Part shown: piece by piece, positions 10,008 to 21,453 of the stretch
Numbering within the stretch: the stretch's first letter is position 1
How the letters are laid out: each line of letters opens with the position of its first letter
Assembly (NCBI RefSeq): GCF_000153765.1
Contig: NZ_DS022295.1
Span: forward strand, 498,666-562,665
DNA: 64,000 nt
Reading direction: 5' to 3'
DNA from: Mariprofundus ferrooxydans PV-1
GTDB lineage: Bacteria > Pseudomonadota > Zetaproteobacteria > Mariprofundales > Mariprofundaceae
Notes under the pieces: generated by a model
What the model was told of the DNA's origin: nothing
The model's database searches: none
What the model saw: only the letters and a program-made list of their open reading frames with translations
Made by a program: the position numbers and the translations under genes

Positions 10008-11840
10008 TCAAAATGCCCAAACCGTTTCACAGATTTTGCGATAAAGCTCCTGGCGTTTAATGATGTCTGCTTGCTTGAACTGCTCATGTGGTTCAAAGGG
10101 CAGGCCAAGCGTTTCTTTCATGCGCAGAAAATTCGGATTGTTTTGATAGGTCAGTGGGCAGAGTGTCTGCACAAAAAGGTTTTCTTTGATGTAGTGCTTC
10201 ATCTTTTCGGAATACGGCTTGGCACCATAGGACTGGTTGGCTCCGCGCGGCAATAAGACTAAGCCTCCAAGCCGATTCCGGTATTCGTCGAAGTCGCCTT
10301 TTTGCTCAAACTCATCCGTGTGCTCTTCAAACTTGTTACCCCAGATATGCTCGACTTCAAAAGGCTTGCCACCAGGGCTGAAATAATAGGTCTCAAATGT
10401 CTCGTTTCTGCCGGCATTTTTATCGATGAATGCGGAGATACGGGATAGCAGAAACTTTACAAACCGTCGGTTTTGTCCATGCAACCGGAAGACATCAAGA
10501 CCATTCCAAGTCTGTCCCATGTCATTCAATTTCTGGGTCAAAATCTCTTTCAGCTCATCCAGTGGTTTACTGCGAATCTCCTTCACCAATGTGTACATGG
10601 TGTAACGAATGGAGCTGGCGGAGAACTTCTTGAAGTTCACCGAACGGCGCACCACAAAGGTTTCAATATATTTGGCGACCAGATTGATTTTCTGATCGAC
10701 CATCTCAGGAGTGTCCGACTTAACCAAGGGGGCGAGCATGAGCGGATAACTAAGCGAATTGGCAATCCCCCATTGCTGTATGTAATAGACATGCTCCAGG
10801 GCAGGCGAGAGGCTTTCTTCCGCCTGTCTTATCTTCAGGTAGGCATCCCGAAAAAATGTGAAATCCTCGTTCACAAAGGTATCAAAGCCGCTTTGGGAAT
10901 TGTCAGAGAGTTTCAGTAGCTCCAGGTTCTCACGCACCCAGCTATGGAAGCGCGTGCCGATTTTCTCAAAGTCCTCATTCTTGGAGCCAGCGGAGCCGGG
11001 GCGAATGCTTTCGGCATATTTGGCACGCAACCAAGCTTGAAAGAATCTCTGATCCTCATCCTTGTCGAAACAATGTAGCTGCTGGATCGACTCCTTCCAC
11101 AGGTCGTTGGCCTTCTGCCGAACCTCATTCTCTTTGAAGCGGGAGAGCACAAATCCCTTCAGCATTTCCGTTGAGGTCAGGTTCATACCTCGATCGTTCA
11201 TCGTTTCGAAAATGGTATAGGCGTTGTCATCCGAGTAGGCGACGATCTCTACCAACACCACCCGCTCTTTCATCCAATCGATGAAGTATGGTAATGAAGT
11301 TTGGTCGATCTCTTTGGGAAAGGCTGGTTCAATATCCTCGTAACGGGCTGCCATATTCCGGGTCGATTCGTCATCGCCGTTATTTGGTGTGTAAGCCCCT
11401 TGGTTGAACAAGCTATCCAGGCATGGGATACGCTCTTCAACCGTAATATTGAAAGATTTACTGCCGAATTTTTCTGAGTAGATCATGTCATCAAGCTTTA
11501 ACACTAAACCATAATCACGTTCTAAATTCTTCAGATAAATCATAAAAAGTGTTAAGGAGGTTAAGCGCTGTTGGCCATCAATAATGCTTCGTTTACCACC
11601 CTTTTCACTGAGAACGAATGGTCCGAGATAATAGCTATTATAATTTGCTACTTCTTTGCGCTCATGGCTTGAGTCGTACTCGGAAAGGAAAGCGGAGGTC
11701 AAATCGGTTACCAATTGCTCGATATGCTTTTGCTGCCAGCTGTATTCGCGTTGAAAGTAATCCACCGTATACTTTTTGTTATCCAGCACTTCCAGAACGG
11801 TGCGATCATTCGCTTCGATTTTGTTTTCCAACTTACCCAT
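10008..11840 (-). CDS. DUF262/DUF1524 protein (GmrSD-like)
   Basis: A 610-residue protein with an N-terminal DUF262 domain: YFQREYSW (28-35) and the signature IIDGQQRLTSL (86-96), a ParB/sulfiredoxin-like nucleotide-binding fold. The C-terminal DUF1524 domain is HNH-like, with EVEHIWGNKF (495-504), NRLGGL (522-527) and N535. This is the GmrS plus GmrD layout in one chain, as in GmrSD-type and related enzymes that cut modified phage DNA, and in other defence proteins. Here it lies within a type I restriction locus, so it could act on modified DNA that HsdR cannot cut; that is inference. Confidence 0.88.
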   Translation of the reverse strand: MGKLENKIEANDRTVLEVLDNKKYTVDYFQREYSWQQKHIEQLVTDLTSAFLSEYDSSHERKEVANYNSYYLGPFVLSEKGGKRSIIDGQQRLTSLTLFMIYLKNLERDYGLVLKLDDMIYSEKFGSKSFNITVEERIPCLDSLFNQGAYTPNNGDDESTRNMAARYEDIEPAFPKEIDQTSLPYFIDWMKERVVLVEIVAYSDDNAYTIFETMNDRGMNLTSTEMLKGFVLSRFKENEVRQKANDLWKESIQQLHCFDKDEDQRFFQAWLRAKYAESIRPGSAGSKNEDFEKIGTRFHSWVRENLELLKLSDNSQSGFDTFVNEDFTFFRDAYLKIRQAEESLSPALEHVYYIQQWGIANSLSYPLMLAPLVKSDTPEMVDQKINLVAKYIETFVVRRSVNFKKFSASSIRYTMYTLVKEIRSKPLDELKEILTQKLNDMGQTWNGLDVFRLHGQNRRFVKFLLSRISAFIDKNAGRNETFETYYFSPGGKPFEVEHIWGNKFEEHTDEFEQKGDFDEYRNRLGGLVLLPRGANQSYGAKPYSEKMKHYIKENLFVQTLCPLTYQNNPNFLRMKETLGLPFEPHEQFKQADIIKRQELYRKICETVWAF

Positions 11841-11864
11841 AAATCCTCACTTTAAAGTGCTTAA

Positions 11865-12764
11865 TCACTTCCACTCTGCCCACCCCAAATCACACAGGAT
11901 CACACCTACACATTGCACAGCAAGTTGCGCATCCTGCTCCCGCAACTCACGAACACCTCGAGCCTCCTGCTCTGCATGTTTGCCTCTGGAATGCAGTCTT
12001 GCCGCTATCTCTCCCGCACAGGCAACGACCCGGCGCCCATGTTTCCCCGAATAATCAACCAAAAGGCCAACCAGTTTACTCAGGTCTTCACCCTTGGCTT
12101 TTGCGATGTCTTCCTTCTGCAAATAAGCGCTAAGTATGGCTGTTGCAGCTTCTCTAGCCCGATCCACGACGGACTCAACACCAGCTCTGTGAAACTCATC
12201 TTCCAGTGTATCCAGCTTCTCCCGCACGGCAGAAACAGCTGATTCTGGCACCTTGCTCCAATCTACTGCAGGAAGAGCGCCAAAACTTTGCCTCGCTTTC
12301 AGCATGACAATTTCTTCCCCGGTAAAACCGGTTTCCAAATGTATCACCTGCCAGAGCGTCGATGCCGTATCGTCACCCAGTCGAACCAAGACCTCTGCAA
12401 CCTGCTGCCTCTCAAACTCACGACTCATTTTCCAAGGTTCATAGTGGGTTAGCCCGGAAGCTTTGTAAGCGCCATCAGAGTCCTGTTGAAAATGAGGAAA
12501 GGTAACCATCGGGTGTGGATAAACCCGCCATGGGCCTCCACTTTGACCCGTAGCTTTATAGAACCGTCCTCGCCGAACGCGACTCACCAGGTCAAAAGAG
12601 TCCTCCCGAAAATAATAAGGTGCTTCACGATTTAAGCCGGAGCTTGCGACTTCCTTTCCTGCTGCACCCAAAAACTTCGCCACACTCATGACTGGCGTGG
12701 GCCAAACCACGCTTTCATCTTCAAACACCCATCCTTTACTTGGATCAATGCCTAATCTGTACAT
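11865..12764 (-). CDS. Hypothetical protein orf300 of the restriction locus
   Basis: The family is not recognised. The chosen ATG (12762-12764) gives 299 residues starting MYRLGIDPSKG, with GGAG seven bases upstream. An upstream in-frame start at 12818 would add 18 residues that come only from the 73-bp repeat and is rejected. The N-terminal half is rich in W, P, Y and F; the C-terminal half is helical and charged, and ends in VQCVGVILCDLGWAEWK. An R-x6-H spacing in RLHSRGKH is compatible with a HEPN-type motif, but the evidence is thin. The next gene begins 24 bases downstream. Ribosome site and start codon both lie in or at the edge of the repeat. Confidence 0.7.
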   Translation of the reverse strand: MYRLGIDPSKGWVFEDESVVWPTPVMSVAKFLGAAGKEVASSGLNREAPYYFREDSFDLVSRVRRGRFYKATGQSGGPWRVYPHPMVTFPHFQQDSDGAYKASGLTHYEPWKMSREFERQQVAEVLVRLGDDTASTLWQVIHLETGFTGEEIVMLKARQSFGALPAVDWSKVPESAVSAVREKLDTLEDEFHRAGVESVVDRAREAATAILSAYLQKEDIAKAKGEDLSKLVGLLVDYSGKHGRRVVACAGEIAARLHSRGKHAEQEARGVRELREQDAQLAVQCVGVILCDLGWAEWK

Positions 12765-12906
12765 CACAAATCTCCACGGATGGATGATTTGGACGAGCTT
12801 TGCTCGCCCGCAGGGCATGGGGCATGATGCCGAACATCACAAATCGGCATGGATAGCCGATTTGGACGACTGTAAGTCGCCCGTAGGGTGTGAGACATGA
12901 TGTCTC
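12761..12906 (+). repeat. Two tandem copies (b, c) of the 73-bp repeat
   Basis: Units 12761-12833 and 12834-12906 each begin ACATCAC and are exactly 73 bases long. The sequence after the second begins ACATCAA, so a six-base ACATCA is repeated at every boundary. Conserved blocks are GATTTGGACGA, TCGCCCG, AGGG and CATGATG. Hairpin 1 is CGAGC/GCTCG in copy b and CGACT/AGTCG in copy c; hairpin 2 is GGCAT/ATGCC and GTGAGACAT/ATGTCTCAC. These are compensatory differences. The array separates orf300 from hsdS and forms coding sequence at the hsdS end. Confidence 0.88.
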
Positions 12907-14224
12907 ACATCAATCTTGCCTGTAACAGCAGCAGAGATCAGGGCTGTGCGGCGCTCTTTCATAAGTAATATTGAATATTCAGCCTTGGCAATTAAATCAT
13001 CAAACTTTGGCAATCTCATATCAATTTCAGCAGCAATTTCTTTTTGTTCTTTGAATGGTGGCATCAACACATTGAACTTTCTTAAATCAGCTTGAAATAA
13101 ATGAGGTACACCCATGCCGCCTTGAATTCGTTTAATTACGTTTTGAACATAAGTCGAAACAAAAAAGTAATATAAATAACTACTATCTATTCTACCCACA
13201 CTTCGTAGAACGGCTATCGAACTATTGACGGTAGCCGGTGAGGGTAACTCCCTTACAATATTCGTAGTTCCTGTGGTTGATCCATCTTTCGTTACTAAGA
13301 CATCGCCTTCATTAAGCATGATTTCTGGTGATTCATCGTATCTTGCCTTGGTAATATAATTAACATTCTCAAAATCAATTTTTTCGCCTTTTATGTTAGG
13401 TGTTGCTAAGAAAATGTATCCTTCATCAACATATTCTTCGGCTTTTAGACCTTTCCACCCCAACCGAGCTTTTACAGAGCACTCAAAGCCTAGGCTGCTT
13501 ATTTCCCAATGCGCCGGGACTTCGCCTAGCCATTCGATGCCGGAATTGCGCATGGGGGCATCGGGATTTAAGCCTTTGGTGACGGCATGGCTGATCACGG
13601 CCTGACGCTTCTCTTTCAGCAGCTTGATCAGCTGCTGCTGCTTTTCGATCAGGGTGTCGATTTTGGCGGTTTCACGGTCGAGAAAGTTGGCAATTTCCAT
13701 TTGTTCATCATGCTGTGGGACAGCAGCAATGTAATTATTCAAAACATCTGATGGGACTCTTTTCAAGCCGCCAGCCCCAGTCATAGCTGCGATTGCAATT
13801 TCCATGAAGCTATCTTCTTGTAATCGGTAAAATAGAAATCTGTTAGACACCCTTTGATTAGCTCGAATTACATATATTTCAGAAGAGCCAAAACCAACTC
13901 CATTTACCAGATCCTGAGCTATTGCAATGTTCTTATTCTCAAAGCATGGAGTTACTTTTGCCATCAACACATCTGAATCAGCGAAATAAGTATATCCATC
14001 ATAAACATCATCAATAGTCCGCACTTCATCTAAAACAATTGAATCTGTCTTAAGTTTTTCCATTGGAATAAAACTACATTCCTTGTCACGAGAAATTTTA
14101 GGTTTCTTCGGGGTTAACTCTGAAATGTACTTAGTACGGGTCAAAACCCAATGAGCAGGTATCTCCCCCAGCCATTCAACTCCAGAATCCTTATACTCTG
14201 GATAAGGCGGATACTTGCCTGGCA

Positions 14225-14225
<1 letters not shown>
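12837..14225 (-). CDS. hsdS: Type I restriction enzyme specificity subunit (HsdS)
   Basis: A 462-residue specificity subunit with two target recognition domains. Each half starts with the same element (SGVEWLGEIPAHW near residue 14 and SGIEWLGEVPAHW near 229), and helical spacers follow each domain, the first around LIEKQQQLIKLLKEKRQAV. The first recognition domain is AT-rich compared with the spacers, typical of domain swapping. The usual end AAVTGKIDV is followed by 22 residues encoded by repeat copy c, stopping at TGA on the repeat boundary. The ATG overlaps the hsdM stop by one base (TGATG). It sets the DNA sequence methylated and cut by the complex. Confidence 0.95.
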
Positions 14226-16570
<2,345 letters not shown>

Positions 16571-16964
16571 TCGCTACAGTCCAATAGTCGTATTTTCAAA
16601 GGTGACGGGAACAAATCGTTGTAATTTAAAAGTGCATCGATAATCAGTCCGGTACTAAAAAGCGGTACCATCCCCTCTCCCAAACATTGCCGAGCGAGTG
16701 TAGCATAGAACCGGACATATTGTAGCGGAGGTTTCACACCACCTATGCGGATAGCGATGGCTATAGTTCGATGAAGTGCGCTGAATGGGGGCGAATCAGT
16801 GAGGTGTCGGAACTTTTTGGTGTCGGGAGAATGTGCAGGAGGAATTGCGGAAGCAATTATTGGGAGTGGTGCTATCGGGTACGGCGTTTTGACCCACCGG
16901 TTGGTGAAGCAGTGATCATGTGCGGGGCGTGCGAAAAATGCTCGCATGCCGGGGTTTTACGGGA
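16571..16964. other. Intergenic stretch without a supported gene
   Basis: Open frames cross this region on both strands, but none has a ribosome site or protein-like composition. A short hairpin GGTAC/GTACC near 16650-16669 and AATTGC/GCAATT near 16853-16867 are visible. It probably holds the hsdM promoter, which cannot be pinned down. Confidence 0.5.
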
Positions 16965-17060
16965 TCAGGCGCCCAGTTTATCCATCAGAAAAAACAGTGC
17001 GATAATGATGAAAATGCCGCCATAGAATTGTAACCTTTTAAACCATAATTTATTACTCAT
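16965..17060 (-). CDS. Small single-helix membrane protein, 31 residues
   Basis: The frame starts at ATG (17058-17060) with GGAG seven bases upstream and ends at TGA (16965-16967). The product has a basic N-terminus (KLWFKR), one hydrophobic helix (GGIFIIIALFFLMD) and a short tail KLGA, so the N-terminus should face the cytoplasm. A near-consensus promoter lies about 33 bases upstream (17093-17120). It is transcribed alone. The family is not recognised; size and shape recall small inner-membrane regulators or subunits of membrane complexes, without further support. Confidence 0.6.
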   Translation of the reverse strand: MSNKLWFKRLQFYGGIFIIIALFFLMDKLGA

Positions 17061-17092
17061 GTGTCTGCTCCGGGAACATATTTTATGGGCGT

Positions 17093-17120
17093 ATTATATG
17101 TGGCATTCCGGATTTATCAA
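17093..17120 (-). promoter_or_regulatory. Near-consensus sigma70 promoter
   Basis: The minus strand shows TTGATA (17120-17115), a 16-base spacer and TATAAT (17098-17093). It points at the 31-residue gene and is among the best promoter matches seen in the window. Confidence 0.75.
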
Positions 17121-17301
17121 TAAAGCTAACATTAATGGTTATTTAGGGAGATACCCTAATACATAGTCTTAATTAAGAGGTGGAAATCACCCTGTGAAAA
17201 TCTGCAAACAAACGGATTTTGAGCGCACAGATATCTCCCTCCCGCCCTGTTGGGGCGGCAGACAGAGACGACTTTTGGGGATGTTGTTTTACGGTTGGTG
17301 A

Positions 17302-17321
17302 ATCCGGTTTAAGAACCGGAT
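17302..17321. terminator. Hairpin downstream of rnfH
   Basis: ATCCGGTT (17302-17309) and AACCGGAT (17314-17321) form a perfect eight-pair stem with a four-base loop, nine bases after the rnfH stop. No T-run follows on the minus strand, so it may stabilise the transcript end and not act as a classic terminator. Confidence 0.45.
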
Positions 17322-17329
17322 CAGCGGGT

Positions 17330-17644
17330 TTAGGCCTCGTCGCCGGCGGCGCGGCTTTCCTTGCGGGCGCGGATGCGCGCTTTTTTATCTTCCACGGCAT
17401 GTGCATCGCGCGGCTTGCGCGGCAGCGGACGATAGATCTCCAGCCTGTCCCCGTTCTCCAGTACCTGAGTGGCTTTGATCAGCTTGGCGTAGATACCGAG
17501 CTTGTTTACGGCCAGATCAATCTCCGGAAATTTTTCCAGTACCGTGGATGCCTGCAGCGCCTCTTCCGCCGTGGTGCCTTCGGCGACATCCAGCGACTCA
17601 AGGAACTGCTCATTCGGCAGCGCGTAAACAATCGAGATATGCAT
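17330..17644 (-). CDS. rnfH: RnfH family protein (UPF0125)
   Basis: A 104-residue ubiquitin-like beta-grasp protein of the RnfH/YfjF family, recognised from VVYALP-like start (ISIVYALPNEQ), the GTTAEEAL segment and the conserved NGDRLEIYRPL (64-74). The C-terminus is basic (RIRARKESRAAG). Its function is poorly defined. It overlaps the ratA stop by one base (TGATG); the ratA-rnfH pair is found together in many Pseudomonadota. Confidence 0.9.
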   Translation of the reverse strand: MHISIVYALPNEQFLESLDVAEGTTAEEALQASTVLEKFPEIDLAVNKLGIYAKLIKATQVLENGDRLEIYRPLPRKPRDAHAVEDKKARIRARKESRAAGDEA

Positions 17645-18072
17645 CAGTCAATCGCCATCGCGCGTTTCTCAAACGATTGCACCATCGACTTGCAGGCCGT
17701 GGTGAAAATCGGACTGGCTACCAGATCCAGCATCATGCTGCGAAACTCGAATTCAATAGAGAAATGCACCTTGCACTGATCATCCCCCACCTGTTCGAAG
17801 GTCCAGATGCTCTCCAGAAAACGGAATGGCCCGTCCAGCAGCCGGATCTCCACCAGCTTGTTGGTAATATAGCGGTCAATGGTGCGAAACTTGTGATGGG
17901 TGCCGGCAAGATCGGCCACGAGTTCGGCCGTGAGCTCGCCATCCTGGCTGGTCAGCACCGAAGCGCCTGCCACCCACGGCAGGAAATCGGGATAGGCCTC
18001 GATATCCATGACCACGGCGAACATCTTGTCCACCGTACAGCGGAGCACCCGCGTCTCTTCAAAGCTGCGCAC
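17644..18072 (-). CDS. ratA: RatA/Coq10-type START-domain protein
   Basis: A 142-residue single SRPBCC/START-like domain with the typical VDKMFAVVMDIEAYPDFLPW (14-33) and an FRFLESIWTFE strand pair. Homologues include RatA, reported as a ribosome association factor, and mitochondrial Coq10, which binds ubiquinone. Either activity could apply. It is the first gene of a two-gene unit with rnfH and is separated from der by 37 bases, so it may belong to the der-bamB-yfgM transcript. Confidence 0.9.
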   Translation of the reverse strand: MRSFEETRVLRCTVDKMFAVVMDIEAYPDFLPWVAGASVLTSQDGELTAELVADLAGTHHKFRTIDRYITNKLVEIRLLDGPFRFLESIWTFEQVGDDQCKVHFSIEFEFRSMMLDLVASPIFTTACKSMVQSFEKRAMAID

Positions 18073-18109
18073 GATCTCTACTGACCCGACAACCGGTTAG
18101 CGCAGCAGA

Positions 18110-19480
18110 TCATTTGTTGCCCTTATCCGCATACGGGTTGGTACCGCCGACAAAGGAGAAGCGGATCGGTACACCGCTTAGATCGAACGTCTTGCGGAAA
18201 GCCTGTTCCAGATAGCGCTTGTAGGTCGGTTTGAGTTTACCCGGCCGGTTACAGAAGATCTTGAACGATGGCGGATTGGTACCGGTCTGGGATGCATATT
18301 TCATGCGCACCATCGAGCCGTCATCACTGGGAGCATGATGCGCCTCCTGCGTATCACCCAGCCAGCGGTTAAGCTCGCCCGTACCGATGGTGAAATGATT
18401 GCGCACAGAGGCTTTTACCGCCTCATGCAGCAACTGCTTCACACCTTTCCCCTGCTTTGCCGTAACGCGATACACCGGGATATCGGTCATTCCGCGCATG
18501 CGGAAGTTCAGCCGCTCGGCAAAATATTTCCACTCCTGCTCGCTGAGCAGATCCAGCTTGTTGACCGCCACAATCAATGCGCAGCCCTCATCCTGCGCCA
18601 GCTGCATCAGCCGCATATCCTGCTCAACAATGCCCTCGGCACCATCAAGCAGCATCACAGCCACATCGGCCATACGGAATGCCTGCACGGCTTTAACGCG
18701 CGCAACAAATTCAATGACATCGGAGATACGACCGTGCTTGCGCTGGCCGGCTGTATCCACCAGTCGCACAAAGCCGTCCTGAAACGGCAGCATCGAATCG
18801 ATGGCATCACGGGTGGTACCGGCAATCTCGCTGACCACCATGCGATCACGTCCGAGCCAGGCATTGATCAGTGTTGATTTACCGACATTCGGTCGCCCGA
18901 TCACGGCGATATTGGCCAGCGGCTTCTCTTCCTCTTCCAGCGCCTGATCATCCGGCATTTCCGGCAGCAGCTCAGCAAGTGCATCCAGCAGCTCCGGCAT
19001 ACCCTGCCCGTGAATGGCTGAAACCGGCAGCGGCTCACCCAGACCCAGACCGTAGAAATCGGTAGCACTGTTTTCGCGCTCGGCCTTGTTCACCACCAGC
19101 AACAGGGGCATCCCCTGCCGGCGCAGTTTATCGGCAATCACAGCATCCACACCGGTTGCACCGGACTGCGCATCGACGGTAAAGATCACGATATCGGCAA
19201 TTTCCAGCGCCGCATCAACCTGTATATCGATCGCCGGCTGCATGATGTCATGCGTACCTTCACCGATACCACCGGTATCGACCAGTATCACATGCCGATC
19301 ACCGAGCATGAACTCGCTCTCCAGCCTGTCCACCGTAACACCCGGCCGATCGCCCACGATCGCCTTGCGCACACCGATCAGGCGGTTAAACAGCGTGGAT
19401 TTGCCGACATTGGGACGCCCGACAATTGCTGCAACAGGTAATCTGCCCGTTTGTTTTTTCTGAATAATCTCTTCGTTCAA
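18110..19480 (-). CDS. der: GTPase Der (EngA)
   Basis: A 456-residue ribosome assembly GTPase with two tandem G domains and a C-terminal KH-like domain. The first P-loop GRPNVGKS is at 21-28 with DTGG at 68-71 and NKAE at 131-134; the second P-loop is at 195-202 with DTAG and NKLD following. It acts in 50S subunit maturation and is essential in studied bacteria. The start is TTG, with only a weak ribosome site and a bamB stop nine bases upstream, suggesting coupled translation. The order yfgM-bamB-der matches that of many Pseudomonadota. Confidence 0.97.
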   Translation of the reverse strand: MNEEIIQKKQTGRLPVAAIVGRPNVGKSTLFNRLIGVRKAIVGDRPGVTVDRLESEFMLGDRHVILVDTGGIGEGTHDIMQPAIDIQVDAALEIADIVIFTVDAQSGATGVDAVIADKLRRQGMPLLLVVNKAERENSATDFYGLGLGEPLPVSAIHGQGMPELLDALAELLPEMPDDQALEEEEKPLANIAVIGRPNVGKSTLINAWLGRDRMVVSEIAGTTRDAIDSMLPFQDGFVRLVDTAGQRKHGRISDVIEFVARVKAVQAFRMADVAVMLLDGAEGIVEQDMRLMQLAQDEGCALIVAVNKLDLLSEQEWKYFAERLNFRMRGMTDIPVYRVTAKQGKGVKQLLHEAVKASVRNHFTIGTGELNRWLGDTQEAHHAPSDDGSMVRMKYASQTGTNPPSFKIFCNRPGKLKPTYKRYLEQAFRKTFDLSGVPIRFSFVGGTNPYADKGNK

Positions 19481-19489
19481 GGTTACAAC

Positions 19490-20680
19490 CTATCGCAGCA
19501 TATAAAGGATGCCGAGGTTGTTACGTACCAGCACACCACCGTTGCCTGTAGCAACCGGTGTGCGATCAATACGTCCGTCAAGCGCAATCCGGCCAGCTAC
19601 ACGACCATCCTGCTCCATCCGGTAAACCCGACCATGATCATCAGCAAACCACAACAGACTGCCCACCAGCACAGGTCCGGTCAGCTCACCGTCACTGATC
19701 TGCTGCTTCCACAGGGTTGCCCCGTTTGCAGCATCAAGCGCACTGACTGCGCCGTGAGCATCGGCCACAAACAGCGTACTGCCGATCAGCAAAGGCGATG
19801 CTTTTGATGAGATATCCCGCGTTCTCAGTGTACTGCCGTCCTGCAGGGAGATGAAGATCAACTTGCCCTGAAAAACCGGCACAGCCAGCATATCTTCACT
19901 GCCACCGGACTGAGACGCCGGAATAATGGTTGGCGAAGCAACAGGCACTTTAAGCTCGCTTAATACTGCCGCATCGTTGCTCAGCACTGTCTGACGCTTC
20001 CACAAGAAACCGCCGTCGGCAGCATTCATCGCCACCACATCACCATTACTCAGTGCTGCATAGATACGATCCTTATAGACAACCGGCGAAGGCGACAGAT
20101 GCATGGCCAGTCCGCCAAGCAGGCCTGAAAAACTCCACACTTTCTTGCCATCGGCGGTAAAACGATAGATCTGATTATTGGAGGTCTGAATAACGAAATC
20201 ATTGCCCAGCACAACAGGCTGACCGATCAGCGCCGAGCTGAGCGTATAGCGCCATTTGATCACGCCCTGCTTCAGATCCACGCCGTAGAGATTGCCGCCG
20301 ACATCACCGACAACAATATCGCCATTGGCTAATTGCAGTGCACCGGATTCCACCGGAGCATCCAGCGCAATACGCATCAATTCACTGCCATCGGCATCAT
20401 AGACTCTCAGGCGGCTATCCTGTGAACCTGCAACAATACGCTCGCCGGCAGCCGTGGTGATGACCGCAGGCAGACTGAAACCCGGCGGCGATGCCGGTTT
20501 TCTCTGATCCAGATCGGTTTCCCACTGCAATGCAATGGCCTTGCCGGCCGGCTGTTGCACCGTCTTCTCGCCGGTGGATGCGGAGGCATCATCATGCCAT
20601 AAGCCGCTGATCGTAGAGCAACCGCTGCTCATCAACACGATCAGCAGAGGGATTAAGGAGCTGCGCACCATGCGTGGCAT
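19490..20680 (-). CDS. bamB: Outer membrane assembly lipoprotein BamB
   Basis: A 396-residue lipoprotein with signal peptide and lipobox SSGC (lipidated C21). The rest is a PQQ-like beta-propeller of repeated blades ending in motifs such as GVIKWRY, GKKVWSF, GGFLWKR and GATLWKQ. BamB is part of the BAM complex and helps insert beta-barrel proteins into the outer membrane. It overlaps the upstream yfgM-like gene by one base and precedes der by nine bases, forming one operon. Confidence 0.95.
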   Translation of the reverse strand: MPRMVRSSLIPLLIVLMSSGCSTISGLWHDDASASTGEKTVQQPAGKAIALQWETDLDQRKPASPPGFSLPAVITTAAGERIVAGSQDSRLRVYDADGSELMRIALDAPVESGALQLANGDIVVGDVGGNLYGVDLKQGVIKWRYTLSSALIGQPVVLGNDFVIQTSNNQIYRFTADGKKVWSFSGLLGGLAMHLSPSPVVYKDRIYAALSNGDVVAMNAADGGFLWKRQTVLSNDAAVLSELKVPVASPTIIPASQSGGSEDMLAVPVFQGKLIFISLQDGSTLRTRDISSKASPLLIGSTLFVADAHGAVSALDAANGATLWKQQISDGELTGPVLVGSLLWFADDHGRVYRMEQDGRVAGRIALDGRIDRTPVATGNGGVLVRNNLGILYMLR

Positions 20681-21345
20681 CAGGATGCAAGACCTGCGAG
20701 CTGGGACTCAATGCGCTGCTTAAGCCCCTGATCGGGAGCGGCTGCATCGAGTGCCTTCTGCAGCTGCTTCTTCTTCTCCGCATCATCTTTGGCAATACCG
20801 GCCAGCAGGAAATAACGTAACTGCTGATACTCTTTACCGACAGGCTCCTTAAGCAGTGTATGAGCTGCTGCTGCATCGCCCTGTTCGATTTTCAACTGTG
20901 CCAGATCGAGCCTGGCCTGCCACTTCCACTCATCCATCGCAGATGAGTTGCTAATCAGCGCCTGGTAATGTGCGTCGGCATGCTTGCTGTCTGTCGCAAT
21001 CAACTGCAACTGTGCCATTGCCGCGTATGAGCTGGAGGAAAAATCGCCGGCCAGACTCTCCAGCAATGCTGTTTTCTTCGCTGCATCGGTTTCACCGAGA
21101 GCCTGCTCATAGAGATTGGCTGCGGCATCCTGCCGGCTATGACTATGCTCCAGCCACATGCCGCCTGCGATCAATCCGACAACAACCAGACCGGCAGCCA
21201 CCAGCAGCGATTGCATGTTCTTTTCCGCCCAGTGATTCCACTCGGCTGAGCGCATCTCCCGCTTGAGTTCATCCATTTCGGTTTTTGACGTTACAGGCTC
21301 CACAACTACCGGCTCTGCTGTCTTGTCTGATGCTTTCTTATTCAT
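20680..21345 (-). CDS. yfgM: YfgM-like TPR membrane protein
   Basis: The start chosen at 21343-21345 gives 221 residues and has GGAAGGA upstream; a longer frame to 21390 lacks such a site. A cytoplasmic N-terminus of about 30 residues is followed by one transmembrane helix (LLVAAGLVVVGLIAGGMWLE, about 49-68) and a periplasmic TPR-like helical domain. YfgM associates with the Sec translocon and periplasmic chaperones in E. coli. It is the first gene of the yfgM-bamB-der operon. Confidence 0.9.
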   Translation of the reverse strand: MNKKASDKTAEPVVVEPVTSKTEMDELKREMRSAEWNHWAEKNMQSLLVAAGLVVVGLIAGGMWLEHSHSRQDAAANLYEQALGETDAAKKTALLESLAGDFSSSSYAAMAQLQLIATDSKHADAHYQALISNSSAMDEWKWQARLDLAQLKIEQGDAAAAHTLLKEPVGKEYQQLRYFLLAGIAKDDAEKKKQLQKALDAAAPDQGLKQRIESQLAGLAS

Positions 21346-21453
21346 GGTTTCCTTCCTGAAGCGGTCTCGACTTACGCCCGCGCAGGGCAAATAGGTTTTA
21401 TAATTAAAAAATAAAGAGGCTGCAGCCTAAAAGGCCACCCCCTGCTGTCAATG

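Noticed and set aside
12761-12906. Tandem repeats considered as a CRISPR array
   Set aside because: Units are 73 bases, directly adjacent without spacers, and vary inside; no cas genes are present.
21417-21428. AGGCTGCAGCCT palindrome as a terminator
   Set aside because: A T-rich tract follows on the minus strand, but the stem is only four pairs around a TGCA loop, too weak to call alone.
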